From Mogibacterium sp. (GTDB taxonomy: Bacteria; Bacillota; Clostridia; Peptostreptococcales; Anaerovoracaceae): a DNA stretch of 6,931 bases. Below, piece by piece: positions 1-6,126 of this stretch. How positions within the stretch are numbered: position 1 is the first letter of the stretch; every line of letters starts with the position of its first letter. A program made the translations under genes and the position numbers. The notes below the pieces were generated by a model. The model did not search any database, was not told where the DNA came from, and saw only the letters and a list, made by a program, of their open reading frames with translations. The DNA is taken from the NCBI GenBank assembly GCA_017434685.1, contig JAFREV010000113.1:1-6931 (forward strand), read 5' to 3'.

Positions 1-1128
1 CTCTGCAAGGATGTCGCAGAGTGTGTCCGGATCCTCGCACGGAACTGTCACGAAGAACCCTCCTGTGAACGGAACTGTGACGAGGCCTTCCTTCTTAGCC
101 TCCTCTTCAAACGCCCTTCCTCTGGCAAGGAGCATGTCCCTCCATTTCTTTCTTTCTTCATTTGTATATGCGAGCAGTTTCGGATCCGAATATATTCTGT
201 CGATTACCTCCTGAGGTGCTCTCGGCGAATTGGACCATGTCGTCCTGGCTGAGAACTTGGCGAGTCTTTCGAACTCATCTGCAACCTCCGGGCTGTGAGC
301 CATGCAGATAATCGCTCCGCATCTGAAACCGTACATCGTAAATGTTTTGGATGCGCTGTATGCGATGATAGGAAGTATATTGGCTCTTAGGTTGTCCAGC
401 AAGGAGAGGAATTCTCTGACCTCATCCGGCTCTCCGGCGTAGTCCATGTATGCGGCATCTATTACTAAGGCAACTTTCTTTCCGAGGTCTATGCCATCCA
501 TCACCTTCTTAACTTCGTACCAGTCATCCATGGACATCGAGTAGCCCGTAGGATTACCTGCCGGTGTGTTGAGTATGATTACGAGATGTTCCTGGTTCCT
601 TACCAGTTTACTGACCTTGTATGCGAAGTCATCCGCATTGAAGCGGCCGTCATCATCGAAGAGTTCGAATGTCTCGAGACTGCGTCCGAGTTCGCTCGCA
701 ATGCTCTTATACGGCCCCCAATACCAATTGTGTGTCAGTATGCGGTCTCCCGGGCAGGAGTAATTATCCACTGCGGATCTGACTGCGCCCGTGCCGCCCG
801 GCGTCGCAACAATTCTCACGAAGCTCTTAGGCTCGAAGTCGCCGAGCGCCGCTTTGCGGACCGCATCGCGAAAACCTGCCGTGCCTTCTATAGGCGCATA
901 GGCGGCGAAGTCCGCTGCGCCGAGTTCGCTCATCACCTTAGTTACCGATTCAAGAACGACAAGGCGGCCTTCGTCATCAAAGAGTGCACCGAGGGTTGCG
1001 TTGGTCACGGCTGCCGCTCCCTTTTCTTTGATTGCGGCGTTGGCTCTTCCCGTGGCTGCGAAGTTCTTGTCTTCCTTTGGTATATCTCTGCCGTTTATCG
1101 CTGCAAATGATTTAATGTTTTCTTCCAT
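1..1128 (-). other. Class I PLP-dependent aminotransferase domain (AspC/TyrB-like), possible internal translation start at 1128
   Basis: This is the C-terminal part of the fused frame: 376 residues counted from its own Met, missing its last few dozen residues. Numbered from that Met, it shows TPGGTGA (109-115, cofactor phosphate region), NPTG (192-195), VIDAAYMDY with Asp224 and Tyr227 (cofactor ring contacts), and SASKTFTMYGFRCGA with the Schiff-base Lys261 and Arg269. ARTTWSNSPR follows, where Arg295 lines up with the residue that contacts the substrate side-chain carboxylate in AspC (Arg292). By family this would be a transaminase for aspartate and/or aromatic amino acids with 2-oxoglutarate; the exact substrate is not readable. 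The substrate alpha-carboxylate Arg (AspC Arg386) lies beyond the edge. AAGGAAG 8 nt before the ATG could allow separate initiation, so this may be made as an independent protein as well as, or instead of, a fusion. Confidence 0.85.
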
Positions 1129-1866
1129 TATATATACTTCCTTTATATAAGCATCTTTTTTATAAGCATCCTTTTTGTATGCGTCCTTTTTATATGCATC
1201 ATCCTTTAAGTCAGATGCTGCGACTTCTCTTCTTTTAATAACTATCTGTTTTATCTTCTCTCCGAGCCCGGAGTATTTGGCTTCGTACTCTGTCTCGATG
1301 TTTTTATCGTTGTGCTCCGGGTCTGCGTGCAGGTCTCTTGTTATATCCTCTATTACGAGGTCAGCCGCCATAACCTCCGGTATTGTCCATTCGAAGAGGC
1401 CCGTGTTGTCCGTTTTGAATGTCACGGTCCCGTCCTCATCCAGAACCCTGAAATATGACTTCAGTCTGTCTCTGTATGTCAGGCGTCTCTTGTACCAGTA
1501 GTTCTTAGGAAGCGGGTCACTGAAGTTAAGATAAATGCCTGTCGCTTCTCCGTCTTCGAACCACTCCGAAAGGTCGCCCGCAAGTTCAGGTATGAAGCGC
1601 ACGTTTTCGAGATTTTTCGCTCTTATCTTTTCCATGGCTCTGAGCATTACACTTTTGTTTCCTTCTACGGCAACGAAAAAATGCTCCGGCTCTCTTTCGG
1701 CGAGTTCGGATATGAACTTGCCTTTGCCGCATCCTATCTCTATGTATAAAGGCCGGCCGGCTGCGGCATCCTTCCAGTCGCCACGCATTTTCGCAGGCTC
1801 ATATACTATGAGATCCTCGTAAGCTTCATATTTAGTATCCAGATTCTTTAGTTTTCTCTGTCTCAT
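1..1866 (-). CDS. trmB: TrmB tRNA (guanine46-N7)-methyltransferase fused in frame to a class I aminotransferase (partial, runs off left edge)
   Basis: One frame runs from ATG at 1866 to base 1 without a stop, giving at least 622 residues. Residues 1-218 are TrmB, the SAM-dependent enzyme that makes m7G46 in the tRNA variable loop. Visible motifs are SAM motif I IEIGCGKGKF (42-51), YLNFSDPLPK (112-121), KRRLTY (126-131), FKTDNTGLFE (150-159) and TEYEAKYSGLG (192-202). The usual family form is SDPWPK, so the Trp is Leu here. Residues 221-246 are a KDAYK-repeat linker. From residue 247 (ATG at 1128) an AspC/TyrB-type aminotransferase follows. The start directly abuts the ecfT stop (TAG, 1867-1869), with GAGATGG about 7 nt upstream, so the gene is probably the last visible member of the ecf operon. 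Free-standing TrmB is usually 210-240 aa, so the missing stop is the oddity. The TrmB and aminotransferase identities are secure. Whether a single polypeptide is made is inferred from the open frame. Confidence 0.9.
   Translation of the reverse strand, partial: MRQRKLKNLDTKYEAYEDLIVYEPAKMRGDWKDAAAGRPLYIEIGCGKGKFISELAEREPEHFFVAVEGNKSVMLRAMEKIRAKNLENVRFIPELAGDLSEWFEDGEATGIYLNFSDPLPKNYWYKRRLTYRDRLKSYFRVLDEDGTVTFKTDNTGLFEWTIPEVMAADLVIEDITRDLHADPEHNDKNIETEYEAKYSGLGEKIKQIVIKRREVAASDLKDDAYKKDAYKKDAYKKDAYIKEVYIMEENIKSFAAINGRDIPKEDKNFAATGRANAAIKEKGAAAVTNATLGALFDDEGRLVVLESVTKVMSELGAADFAAYAPIEGTAGFRDAVRKAALGDFEPKSFVRIVATPGGTGAVRSAVDNYSCPGDRILTHNWYWGPYKSIASELGRSLETFELFDDDGRFNADDFAYKVSKLVRNQEHLVIILNTPAGNPTGYSMSMDDWYEVKKVMDGIDLGKKVALVIDAAYMDYAGEPDEVREFLSLLDNLRANILPIIAYSASKTFTMYGFRCGAIICMAHSPEVADEFERLAKFSARTTWSNSPRAPQEVIDRIYSDPKLLAYTNEERKKWRDMLLARGRAFEEEAKKEGLVTVPFTGGFFVTVPCEDPDTLCDILAE
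1129..1206 (-). repeat. 15-bp tandem repeat encoding the KDAYK linker
   Basis: Read on the minus strand there are five successive in-frame units at 1206-1189 (18 bp, one extra GAT), 1188-1174, 1173-1159, 1158-1144 and 1143-1129. They encode KDDAYK, KDAYK, KDAYK, KDAYI and KEVYI. Four units begin AAGGA and one AAAGA, so the same DNA gives a charged tyrosine/lysine linker and a ladder of Shine-Dalgarno-like motifs. The last AAGGAAG sits 8 nt from the ATG of the aminotransferase part. Confidence 0.85.
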
Positions 1867-2664
1867 CTATATCCATCTCGATGCGATTATAACTCCGAGG
1901 AATGCAATCAGCAGTACTGCCGCTGCCGCATCTCCTCTGTGAAATCTTATTTGATTCATTCTCGTACGTCCCTCTCCTCCGTGGTAGCACCTGGCCTCCA
2001 TCGCAAGTGCGAGGTCCTGGGCTATCCTGAAAGAACTTATGAAGAGCGGTATGAGTATAGGGATGAGGGCTTTTGCCCTGCTCAGGAGGTTTCCCGACTC
2101 AAAGTCCGCGCCTCTCGCCTGCTGTGCTTTTATAATCTTATCCGTCTCTTCCATAAGAGTCGGTATGAACCTGAGTGCTATAGTCATCATCAGGGCTATC
2201 TCGTGACTCGGCACCCCTATCTTGGAGAGAGGATTCAGGAGTTTCTCAAGTCCGTCCGTTAGTTCTATAGGTTTGGTGGTGAGAGTCATCATGGAGGACC
2301 CTATGATGAGAAGCACCAGCCTGACGGCCATAAAGCACGCACGCTGCAATCCCTCGTATGTGATGCTGAGGAACTTCCACTCCCAGAGAACCCTGCCATC
2401 AACCATAAACAGATTGATGATAAACGTAAATGCGATTATCAGGAAGACCGCAGTCAGTCCGCGGAATATGAATTTGAGAGGCACGCGGGAAATGGCTATC
2501 ACGGTGAATAGCGATGCGGCTGCTATCAGAAAACCCCAGAAATTGTTTACCACAAAGAGGGCTGCTATGTATACCAGCGTCGCTATGATCTTGGTCCTCG
2601 CATCCAATCTGTGGACGGCGGAGCCTCCCGGATAATATTGTCCAAGCGTAATGTCTCTTATCAT
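1867..2664 (-). CDS. ecfT: EcfT, energy-coupling factor transporter transmembrane subunit
   Basis: This is the membrane scaffold of the ECF transporter energy module. It links the ATPases EcfA1 and EcfA2 to exchangeable substrate-binding S components, usually for vitamins or trace metals. The protein has 265 residues, the normal size. An N-terminal cytoplasmic stretch contains LDARTKI (20-26). Hydrophobic membrane segments follow at about 27-60, 66-88 and 110-128, with another near 248-262. The long cytoplasmic coupling region between them has the two signature motifs that dock into the ATPase grooves: QQARGADF (ARG at 183-185) and MEARCYHGGEGRTRM (ARC at 224-226). The second is often ARG; Cys here looks like a family variant. 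The start ATG overlaps the ecfA2 stop as ATGA (2661-2664), implying translational coupling, with AGGA about 8 nt upstream inside ecfA2. The stop abuts the trmB start. Confidence 0.95.
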   Translation of the reverse strand: MIRDITLGQYYPGGSAVHRLDARTKIIATLVYIAALFVVNNFWGFLIAAASLFTVIAISRVPLKFIFRGLTAVFLIIAFTFIINLFMVDGRVLWEWKFLSITYEGLQRACFMAVRLVLLIIGSSMMTLTTKPIELTDGLEKLLNPLSKIGVPSHEIALMMTIALRFIPTLMEETDKIIKAQQARGADFESGNLLSRAKALIPILIPLFISSFRIAQDLALAMEARCYHGGEGRTRMNQIRFHRGDAAAAVLLIAFLGVIIASRWI

Positions 2665-3518
2665 CTTTTGGTCCTGCGGAACTCCTCTATATCATCTGCA
2701 AGTTCTCTGATAGATAAAGGATTGCTTTCAAATCCTTTTACCTTTTTCGAGATCTTCTGTGCTATCTCAGCAGCCGGCGGAACGGACAGCCCCATAGCAG
2801 ACAGTTCATCGTATCTTTTGAATATTTCGTGCGGACCGTCGTCCATTATGATGCGTCCTTTGCTCATCACCAGCACTCTGTCTGAAAGTTCGGCCACATC
2901 AGCCATATTGTGAGAGACTATAAGTATGATCAGTTTCATATCCCTCTGCACTTTTTTAATCAAGGCAAGCATATCTCTGTGAGCCTGGGGATCGAGTCCG
3001 GCCATAGGTTCATCGAGCATAAGTATGGCAGGCTCCATGGCAATCACTCCGGCAATTGCCGCTCTCCTCTTCATTCCTCCCGACAGTTCGAACGATGACA
3101 CATCCGCAACCTCATCATAGTCTAGGCCGACCATATATAAAGCGCGCCTGACTCTTCTGTCTATGTCCTCTTCCTCCAATCCGAGATTCTTAGGTCCGAA
3201 AGCCACATCCTTGGCTACTGTTTCTTCGAAAAGCTGGTGTTCGGGATATTGGAAGACCAGGCCAATCTTGCGCCTCACATCGGTCAGATTTTTCTTTTCA
3301 TCCGTGATGCACTCTCCGTCTATATAGATCTCTCCGGACGTCGGTTTTATGAGCCCGTTGAGATGTTGCAGAAGTGTGGACTTGCCCGAGCCCGTGTGGC
3401 CGATGATGCCTATAATCGAAGGCTCCGTCACATCAAAAGATACGCCGTCAAGAGCCGTCGTCTCTCCGGGCATATCCGGGCTGTATATATATTTCAAATC
3501 CTTTACTTCTATAGTCAT
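2661..3518 (-). CDS. ecfA2: EcfA2, energy-coupling factor transporter ATP-binding subunit 2
   Basis: This is one of the two ABC-type ATPases that pair on the cytoplasmic face to drive ECF uptake through EcfT. Taken from MTIEV it has 285 residues, the usual EcfA2 length. Motifs in order are Walker A GHTGSGKST (40-48), Q-loop VFQYPEHQLFEETV (88-101, a form typical of EcfA2 rather than EcfA1), signature LSGGMKRR (145-152), Walker B ILMLDEP with catalytic Glu170, and the H-loop His203 in VSHNM. All catalytic residues are present. An upstream in-frame ATG at 3557 would add 13 residues and overlap ecfA1 by 29 nt. I prefer 3518 because alignment to the family begins there and the gap from ecfA1 is 10 nt. 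The ribosome binding site is weak, which suggests coupling to ecfA1 translation. Confidence 0.95.
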   Translation of the reverse strand: MTIEVKDLKYIYSPDMPGETTALDGVSFDVTEPSIIGIIGHTGSGKSTLLQHLNGLIKPTSGEIYIDGECITDEKKNLTDVRRKIGLVFQYPEHQLFEETVAKDVAFGPKNLGLEEEDIDRRVRRALYMVGLDYDEVADVSSFELSGGMKRRAAIAGVIAMEPAILMLDEPMAGLDPQAHRDMLALIKKVQRDMKLIILIVSHNMADVAELSDRVLVMSKGRIIMDDGPHEIFKRYDELSAMGLSVPPAAEIAQKISKKVKGFESNPLSIRELADDIEEFRRTKR

Positions 3519-3528
3519 TGTATGTTCA

Positions 3529-4350
3529 CTATATGTTAGCTGCAAGTTCCTCCGCACTTAGTATCTTTTTATCCATACCGAGCATGTCTCTCAGTTCTAT
3601 AACAGGCGGAAGTTCAAGCCCCGCTTCGTGTATGTATTTCTCGTCGGCAAATAACTCTCTCGGCGTTTTATCTCCGATTATCCTTCCGTCTTGCATAACT
3701 AGGATGCGGTCAGCCTCTGCGGCTTCTTCCATAAAATGCGTGATGAGGACGACCGTTATTCCTTCCTTATTTAATTCCTCGATGATGTCCATTACTTTGC
3801 TGCGGCCCGCCGGGTCGAGCATCGCAGTCGGCTCATCGAATACTATGCATGAAGGTTTCATCGCCACGGCACCTGCTATGGCAATCCTCTGTTTTTGTCC
3901 TCCGGAGAGCATGTGGGCCGCCTTATCTTTGTGGTCATACATATCCACCTTCTTTAGGGCCTCATCAACCCTCTTCCGTATTTCCGGAGGCTCAACTCCG
4001 AGGTTCTCAGGACCGAATGCCACGTCGTCTTCGACTATGGATGAGACGAGCTGGTTGTCCGGGTTTTGAAAGACCATTCCAATGTTGCTTCTGATATCCC
4101 ATATATGCCCACCGTCTTTGGTGTCCATTCCGTTTACCGTGACTGTGCCGGCGGTTGGAAGCAGAAGTCCGTTGAGGCATTTGGCGAGGGTGGATTTGCC
4201 CGATCCGTTCATGCCGACTATGGCTGTAAAGCTCCCTTTTTCTATACTCAAACTGACACCGTCCAATGCCCTTTTAGGCTCAAGCGGTTTTCCGTTTTCG
4301 TCATATTTGCTGAATTCCAGAACGAGGTCCTCTACGTTTATATATGCCAT
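3529..4350 (-). CDS. ecfA1: EcfA1, energy-coupling factor transporter ATP-binding subunit 1
   Basis: This is the partner ATPase of EcfA2 in the ECF energy module, at 273 residues. It shows Walker A GMNGSGKST (46-54), Q-loop VFQNPDNQLVSSIVEDDVAF (93-112, diagnostic of EcfA1), signature LSGGQKQ (148-154), Walker B IVFDEPTAMLDP with catalytic Glu173, and H-loop His205 in ITHFM. The insertion SKYDENGKPLEPKRALDGV after the first strand is common in EcfA1. The start ATG is 1 nt after the stop of the upstream ornithine cyclodeaminase-family gene, with GGGAG about 4-5 nt before it. The ecfA1-ecfA2-ecfT order is the conserved one. No S-component gene is beside it, which fits a group II module shared among several S components encoded elsewhere. 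Confidence 0.95.
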   Translation of the reverse strand: MAYINVEDLVLEFSKYDENGKPLEPKRALDGVSLSIEKGSFTAIVGMNGSGKSTLAKCLNGLLLPTAGTVTVNGMDTKDGGHIWDIRSNIGMVFQNPDNQLVSSIVEDDVAFGPENLGVEPPEIRKRVDEALKKVDMYDHKDKAAHMLSGGQKQRIAIAGAVAMKPSCIVFDEPTAMLDPAGRSKVMDIIEELNKEGITVVLITHFMEEAAEADRILVMQDGRIIGDKTPRELFADEKYIHEAGLELPPVIELRDMLGMDKKILSAEELAANI

Positions 4351-4351
4351 T

Positions 4352-5332
4352 CTACTCCCAGGTGGTGCCCACTTTTAAGGCACTTGCTTTCTCATACACC
4401 TTCTGTGCCGTGTAGAGGTCGAGTGCACCTATCCCCACATTCTCAAATACTATTATCTCGTCCGCCGATTCTCTGCCCGGGATCTTTCCGAGGAGGCAGT
4501 CTCCGATGTCCCCCGTGAACTGATCTTTAGTGAGCGTGCCTGCATCAAGCGGGCGGAGTATGTCTCCGGACTCGGACAGCACGGCTTCTTCCGAGTCAAA
4601 ATATATCTTGCTGCATTTATCGAATACAGCAGGATCGAGTTCCTGCATATCGTATGTATATGCTCCGACTGCGCTTATGACAGCACCCGGCATGAAGTAC
4701 TCTGCGCTGCATACAGGCGAACCCGATGTCGTAACGAGAGTTATGAGGTCGGCTCCGTCTACGGCTGCATTGGTATCTTCCACGGCGAAAATCGCTGTGC
4801 CGTAATCGCTCAGTTTGGCGTTGGCCTCTTCAACAAATGACACTGTCTTGGCGAAGTCTCTCGCCGCAACTCTTACCTCTCTCAGATTTCTTACCGCGAG
4901 CATGGCTTCGAGCTGACACATGGCCTGGCTTCCGGTTCCTATCATAGAGCCTATGGCAGCGTCAGGTTTACCGAAGATGTCGAACGCAGCTCCGCTCGCG
5001 GCGGCAGTTCTCAGTGCAGTTATATATGTGCCGTCCATCATCGCGCTGACGCGGCCGGTCTTCCCATCGATCAGGAGGACCTGACCGATGGATGCCGGGA
5101 GCCCAAGCTCCGGATTTCCCGGCATAATATTTACAATCTTAATCCCAGCCGCACCCAGCTTTTCGCTGTAGGCCGGCATGAAGAGATAATTTCCGTCGCC
5201 GCCGCTTATTACGGCTCGCTGCGGTATCTCGAATTCGCCTCGACTCATAGCCATATAGCATTCTTTATTAGCCTCGATAGCATCCGCCATCGTGAACACT
5301 TTTTGAATCTCTTCCTTATTTATAAGAAGCAT
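4352..5332 (-). CDS. Ornithine cyclodeaminase / mu-crystallin family NAD(P)-dependent enzyme
   Basis: This 326-residue protein has the full-length fold of the ornithine cyclodeaminase/mu-crystallin family, cytosolic NAD(P)-dependent enzymes acting on amino or cyclic imino acids. Visible features are Lys65 in AGIKIVN and Arg108 in ALRTAAASG (family substrate-carboxylate contacts), a Rossmann nucleotide-binding turn IGTGSQA (131-137), and VGAYTYDMQELD (222-233). True ornithine cyclodeaminases have a GGDCPGK-type sequence here, whose Asp is the catalytic base. The aligned residue is Tyr225, so ornithine cyclisation is unlikely. A ketimine or pyrroline-2-carboxylate reductase, or an alanine dehydrogenase-like activity, is a better guess; the substrate is not readable. 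The start has AAAGGAG 7 nt upstream. The gene heads the ecf/trmB run, with a 1-nt gap to ecfA1. Confidence 0.85.
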   Translation of the reverse strand: MLLINKEEIQKVFTMADAIEANKECYMAMSRGEFEIPQRAVISGGDGNYLFMPAYSEKLGAAGIKIVNIMPGNPELGLPASIGQVLLIDGKTGRVSAMMDGTYITALRTAAASGAAFDIFGKPDAAIGSMIGTGSQAMCQLEAMLAVRNLREVRVAARDFAKTVSFVEEANAKLSDYGTAIFAVEDTNAAVDGADLITLVTTSGSPVCSAEYFMPGAVISAVGAYTYDMQELDPAVFDKCSKIYFDSEEAVLSESGDILRPLDAGTLTKDQFTGDIGDCLLGKIPGRESADEIIVFENVGIGALDLYTAQKVYEKASALKVGTTWE

Positions 5333-5340
5333 CGCAGCAC

Positions 5341-5347
5341 TCCTTTC
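5341..5347 (-). promoter_or_regulatory. Ribosome binding site of the cyclodeaminase-family gene
   Basis: The minus strand reads GAAAGGAGTGCTGCG and then ATG. This is a strong AAAGGAG Shine-Dalgarno with a spacing of about 7-8 nt, and it fixes the start at 5332. Confidence 0.8.
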
Positions 5348-5350
5348 GCT

Positions 5351-5362
5351 CGGCCCGGGCCG
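5351..5362. promoter_or_regulatory. Perfect 12-bp GC palindrome in the leader of the five-gene operon
   Basis: CGGCCCGGGCCG is its own reverse complement and made only of G and C, inside an AT-rich leader. It lies between the candidate promoter and the ribosome binding site, ending 4 nt from the Shine-Dalgarno. It could be an operator or a small RNA hairpin masking the ribosome site. No known regulator is recognised. Confidence 0.35.
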
Positions 5363-5392
5363 TCACAATTCGTTTCTTTTCAAAACACTAAA

Positions 5393-5421
5393 ATAATACC
5401 ATATCGAGCCGACTCAGTCAT
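5393..5421 (-). promoter_or_regulatory. Candidate sigma-A promoter for the cyclodeaminase-ecf-trmB operon
   Basis: On the minus strand there is an extended -10, TGGTATTAT (hexamer TATTAT at 5398-5393). A 17-bp spacer precedes it, then ATGACT at 5421-5416 as a -35 matching TTGACA in four of six positions. Transcription would start near 5386 and leave a leader of about 54 nt. The -35 lies inside the last 36-bp repeat unit, so the repeat supplies part of the promoter. Confidence 0.5.
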
Positions 5422-5547
5422 TCATAATATTCTTCACGATCGAGCCGACTCAGTCATTCATAATATTCTTCACGATCGAGCCGACTCAGTCATTTATAAG
5501 ATTCTTCGCCTTCGAGCCGACTCAGTCATTTATAAGATTCTTCGCCC
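5404..5547. repeat. Tandem array of four 36-bp units
   Basis: Units lie at 5404-5439, 5440-5475, 5476-5511 and 5512-5547, each beginning TCGAGCCGACTCAGTCATT. The first two are identical. The last two share variants (TTTATAAGATTCTTCGCC in place of the ATAATATTCTTCACGA tail). The right end runs into CGCTCAGAATGAC, which resembles the dispersed 'attcttcg...ctcagaatgac' element seen in many bacterial genomes (from memory). There are no spacers between units, so this is a minisatellite-like array, not CRISPR. Confidence 0.9.
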
Positions 5548-5572
5548 CGCTCAGAATGACAATGCGCAATGA

Positions 5573-5600
5573 AAGAGGGAATCTTTGCAGATCCCCTCTT
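5573..5600 (-). terminator. 12-bp hairpin with GCAA tetraloop downstream of trxA, possible weak terminator
   Basis: As minus-strand RNA, AAGAGGGGAUCU pairs with AGAUUCCCUCUU along 12 bp including one G-U pair, closed by a GNRA-type GCAA loop. Only a short U-poor tail (UCAUUG) follows, so termination would be inefficient. It could instead be a processing or stability hairpin at the 3' end of the trxA message. Confidence 0.4.
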
Positions 5601-5664
5601 CCCGTTACAATTGTAGTTATATAGTTACTGTGGTGGTTATATGAATAGCTTTTAGCCGTTTTTC

Positions 5665-5694
5665 GCAGCAGATTTTGTAACTGCTGCCGTTTTT
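5665..5694 (+). terminator. Small hairpin followed by T5, reading rightward
   Basis: GCAGCAG (5665-5671) and CTGCTGC (5681-5687) form a perfect 7-bp stem with a 9-nt loop. CG and TTTTT follow on the plus strand. CCGTTTTT also occurs just left of the stem. The orientation would stop rightward transcription toward trxA from the opposite strand, but no rightward gene is present, so the role is uncertain. Confidence 0.3.
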
Positions 5695-5699
5695 ACATA

Positions 5700-5771
5700 T
5701 TACAGCAGTGCTTCGAGTCTGCTATATTCTTTCTGTTACAGCAGTGCTTCGAGTCTGCTATATGCTTTCTG
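5700..5771 (-). repeat. Two tandem 36-bp copies of the trxA 3' end, including its stop codon
   Basis: TTACAGCAG recurs at 5700, 5736 and 5772, exactly 36 bp apart, and the last is the real end of trxA. Read in the trxA frame past its stop, the copies give QKAYSRLEALL-stop and QKEYSRLEALL-stop, against the gene's own QKAQLEALL-stop. The two copies differ from each other at one base. Both differ from trxA by a two-codon insertion (Tyr-Ser), a Gln-to-Arg change and silent changes. Confidence 0.85.
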
Positions 5772-6074
5772 TTACAGCAGAGCTTCAAGCTGTGCTTTCT
5801 GCATCAGACCGGCCTGCTTAAATGTGATCTCTCCATTCTTTACTACCATGATGGTAGGGATGCTGCTGATTCCAAGCTCGATTGCAATCGGTGTAGCTTC
5901 ATCCACATTGAGCTTGCAGAATTTGACATCCGTTCTCTCCTCGGAGAGCTGATCAACGATAGGGCCTTGCATCTTGCATGGGCCGCACCAGTCTGCGTAG
6001 AAATCTACGAGCACTGTGCCCTCTGCCTTCATAACTTCCTGTTCATAAGTATCCTGTGTAAGTTGAAGTACCAT
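5772..6074 (-). CDS. trxA: Thioredoxin
   Basis: This is a small cytosolic dithiol-disulfide oxidoreductase that reduces protein disulfides and is itself recharged by thioredoxin reductase. The 100 residues form a single complete thioredoxin fold. The hallmark VDFYADWCGPCK has Cys30 and Cys33 as the redox pair and Asp24 as the buried acid. The cis-proline is Pro73 in SSIPT, and the final helix ends QKAQLEALL. There is one further cysteine, Cys53. The length is slightly below the usual 104-108, with a short N-terminus. The start ATG at 6074 is set by GAAGGAGGAA 6-8 nt upstream, an excellent ribosome site. The gene appears monocistronic, with its own promoter, and is separated from tuf and from the ecf operon by long repeat-rich gaps. 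Confidence 0.95.
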   Translation of the reverse strand: MVLQLTQDTYEQEVMKAEGTVLVDFYADWCGPCKMQGPIVDQLSEERTDVKFCKLNVDEATPIAIELGISSIPTIMVVKNGEITFKQAGLMQKAQLEALL

Positions 6075-6080
6075 TTCTGT

Positions 6081-6090
6081 TTCCTCCTTC
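6081..6090 (-). promoter_or_regulatory. Ribosome binding site of trxA
   Basis: The minus strand reads GAAGGAGGAA, then ACAGAA and ATG. It is a near-perfect match to the 16S rRNA tail and fixes the trxA start. Confidence 0.85.
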
Positions 6091-6126
6091 TTTGAACCTT
6101 TTTACATTCGAATCATACACCTGAGA

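Noticed and set aside
586..1110. 174-codon plus-strand frame
   Set aside because: It is antisense to the aminotransferase domain, whose PLP motifs are unmistakable on the minus strand.
3519..3557. Upstream ATG for ecfA2 at 3557
   Set aside because: The extra 13 residues do not fit the family's N-terminus and would overlap ecfA1 by 29 nt. MTIEV at 3518 matches the usual start.
5303..5572. Plus-strand frame with repeated RADSVIHNILHD units
   Set aside because: The 36-bp period keeps any frame open by chance. It starts inside the cyclodeaminase-family gene on the other strand, has no ribosome site, and matches no known protein.
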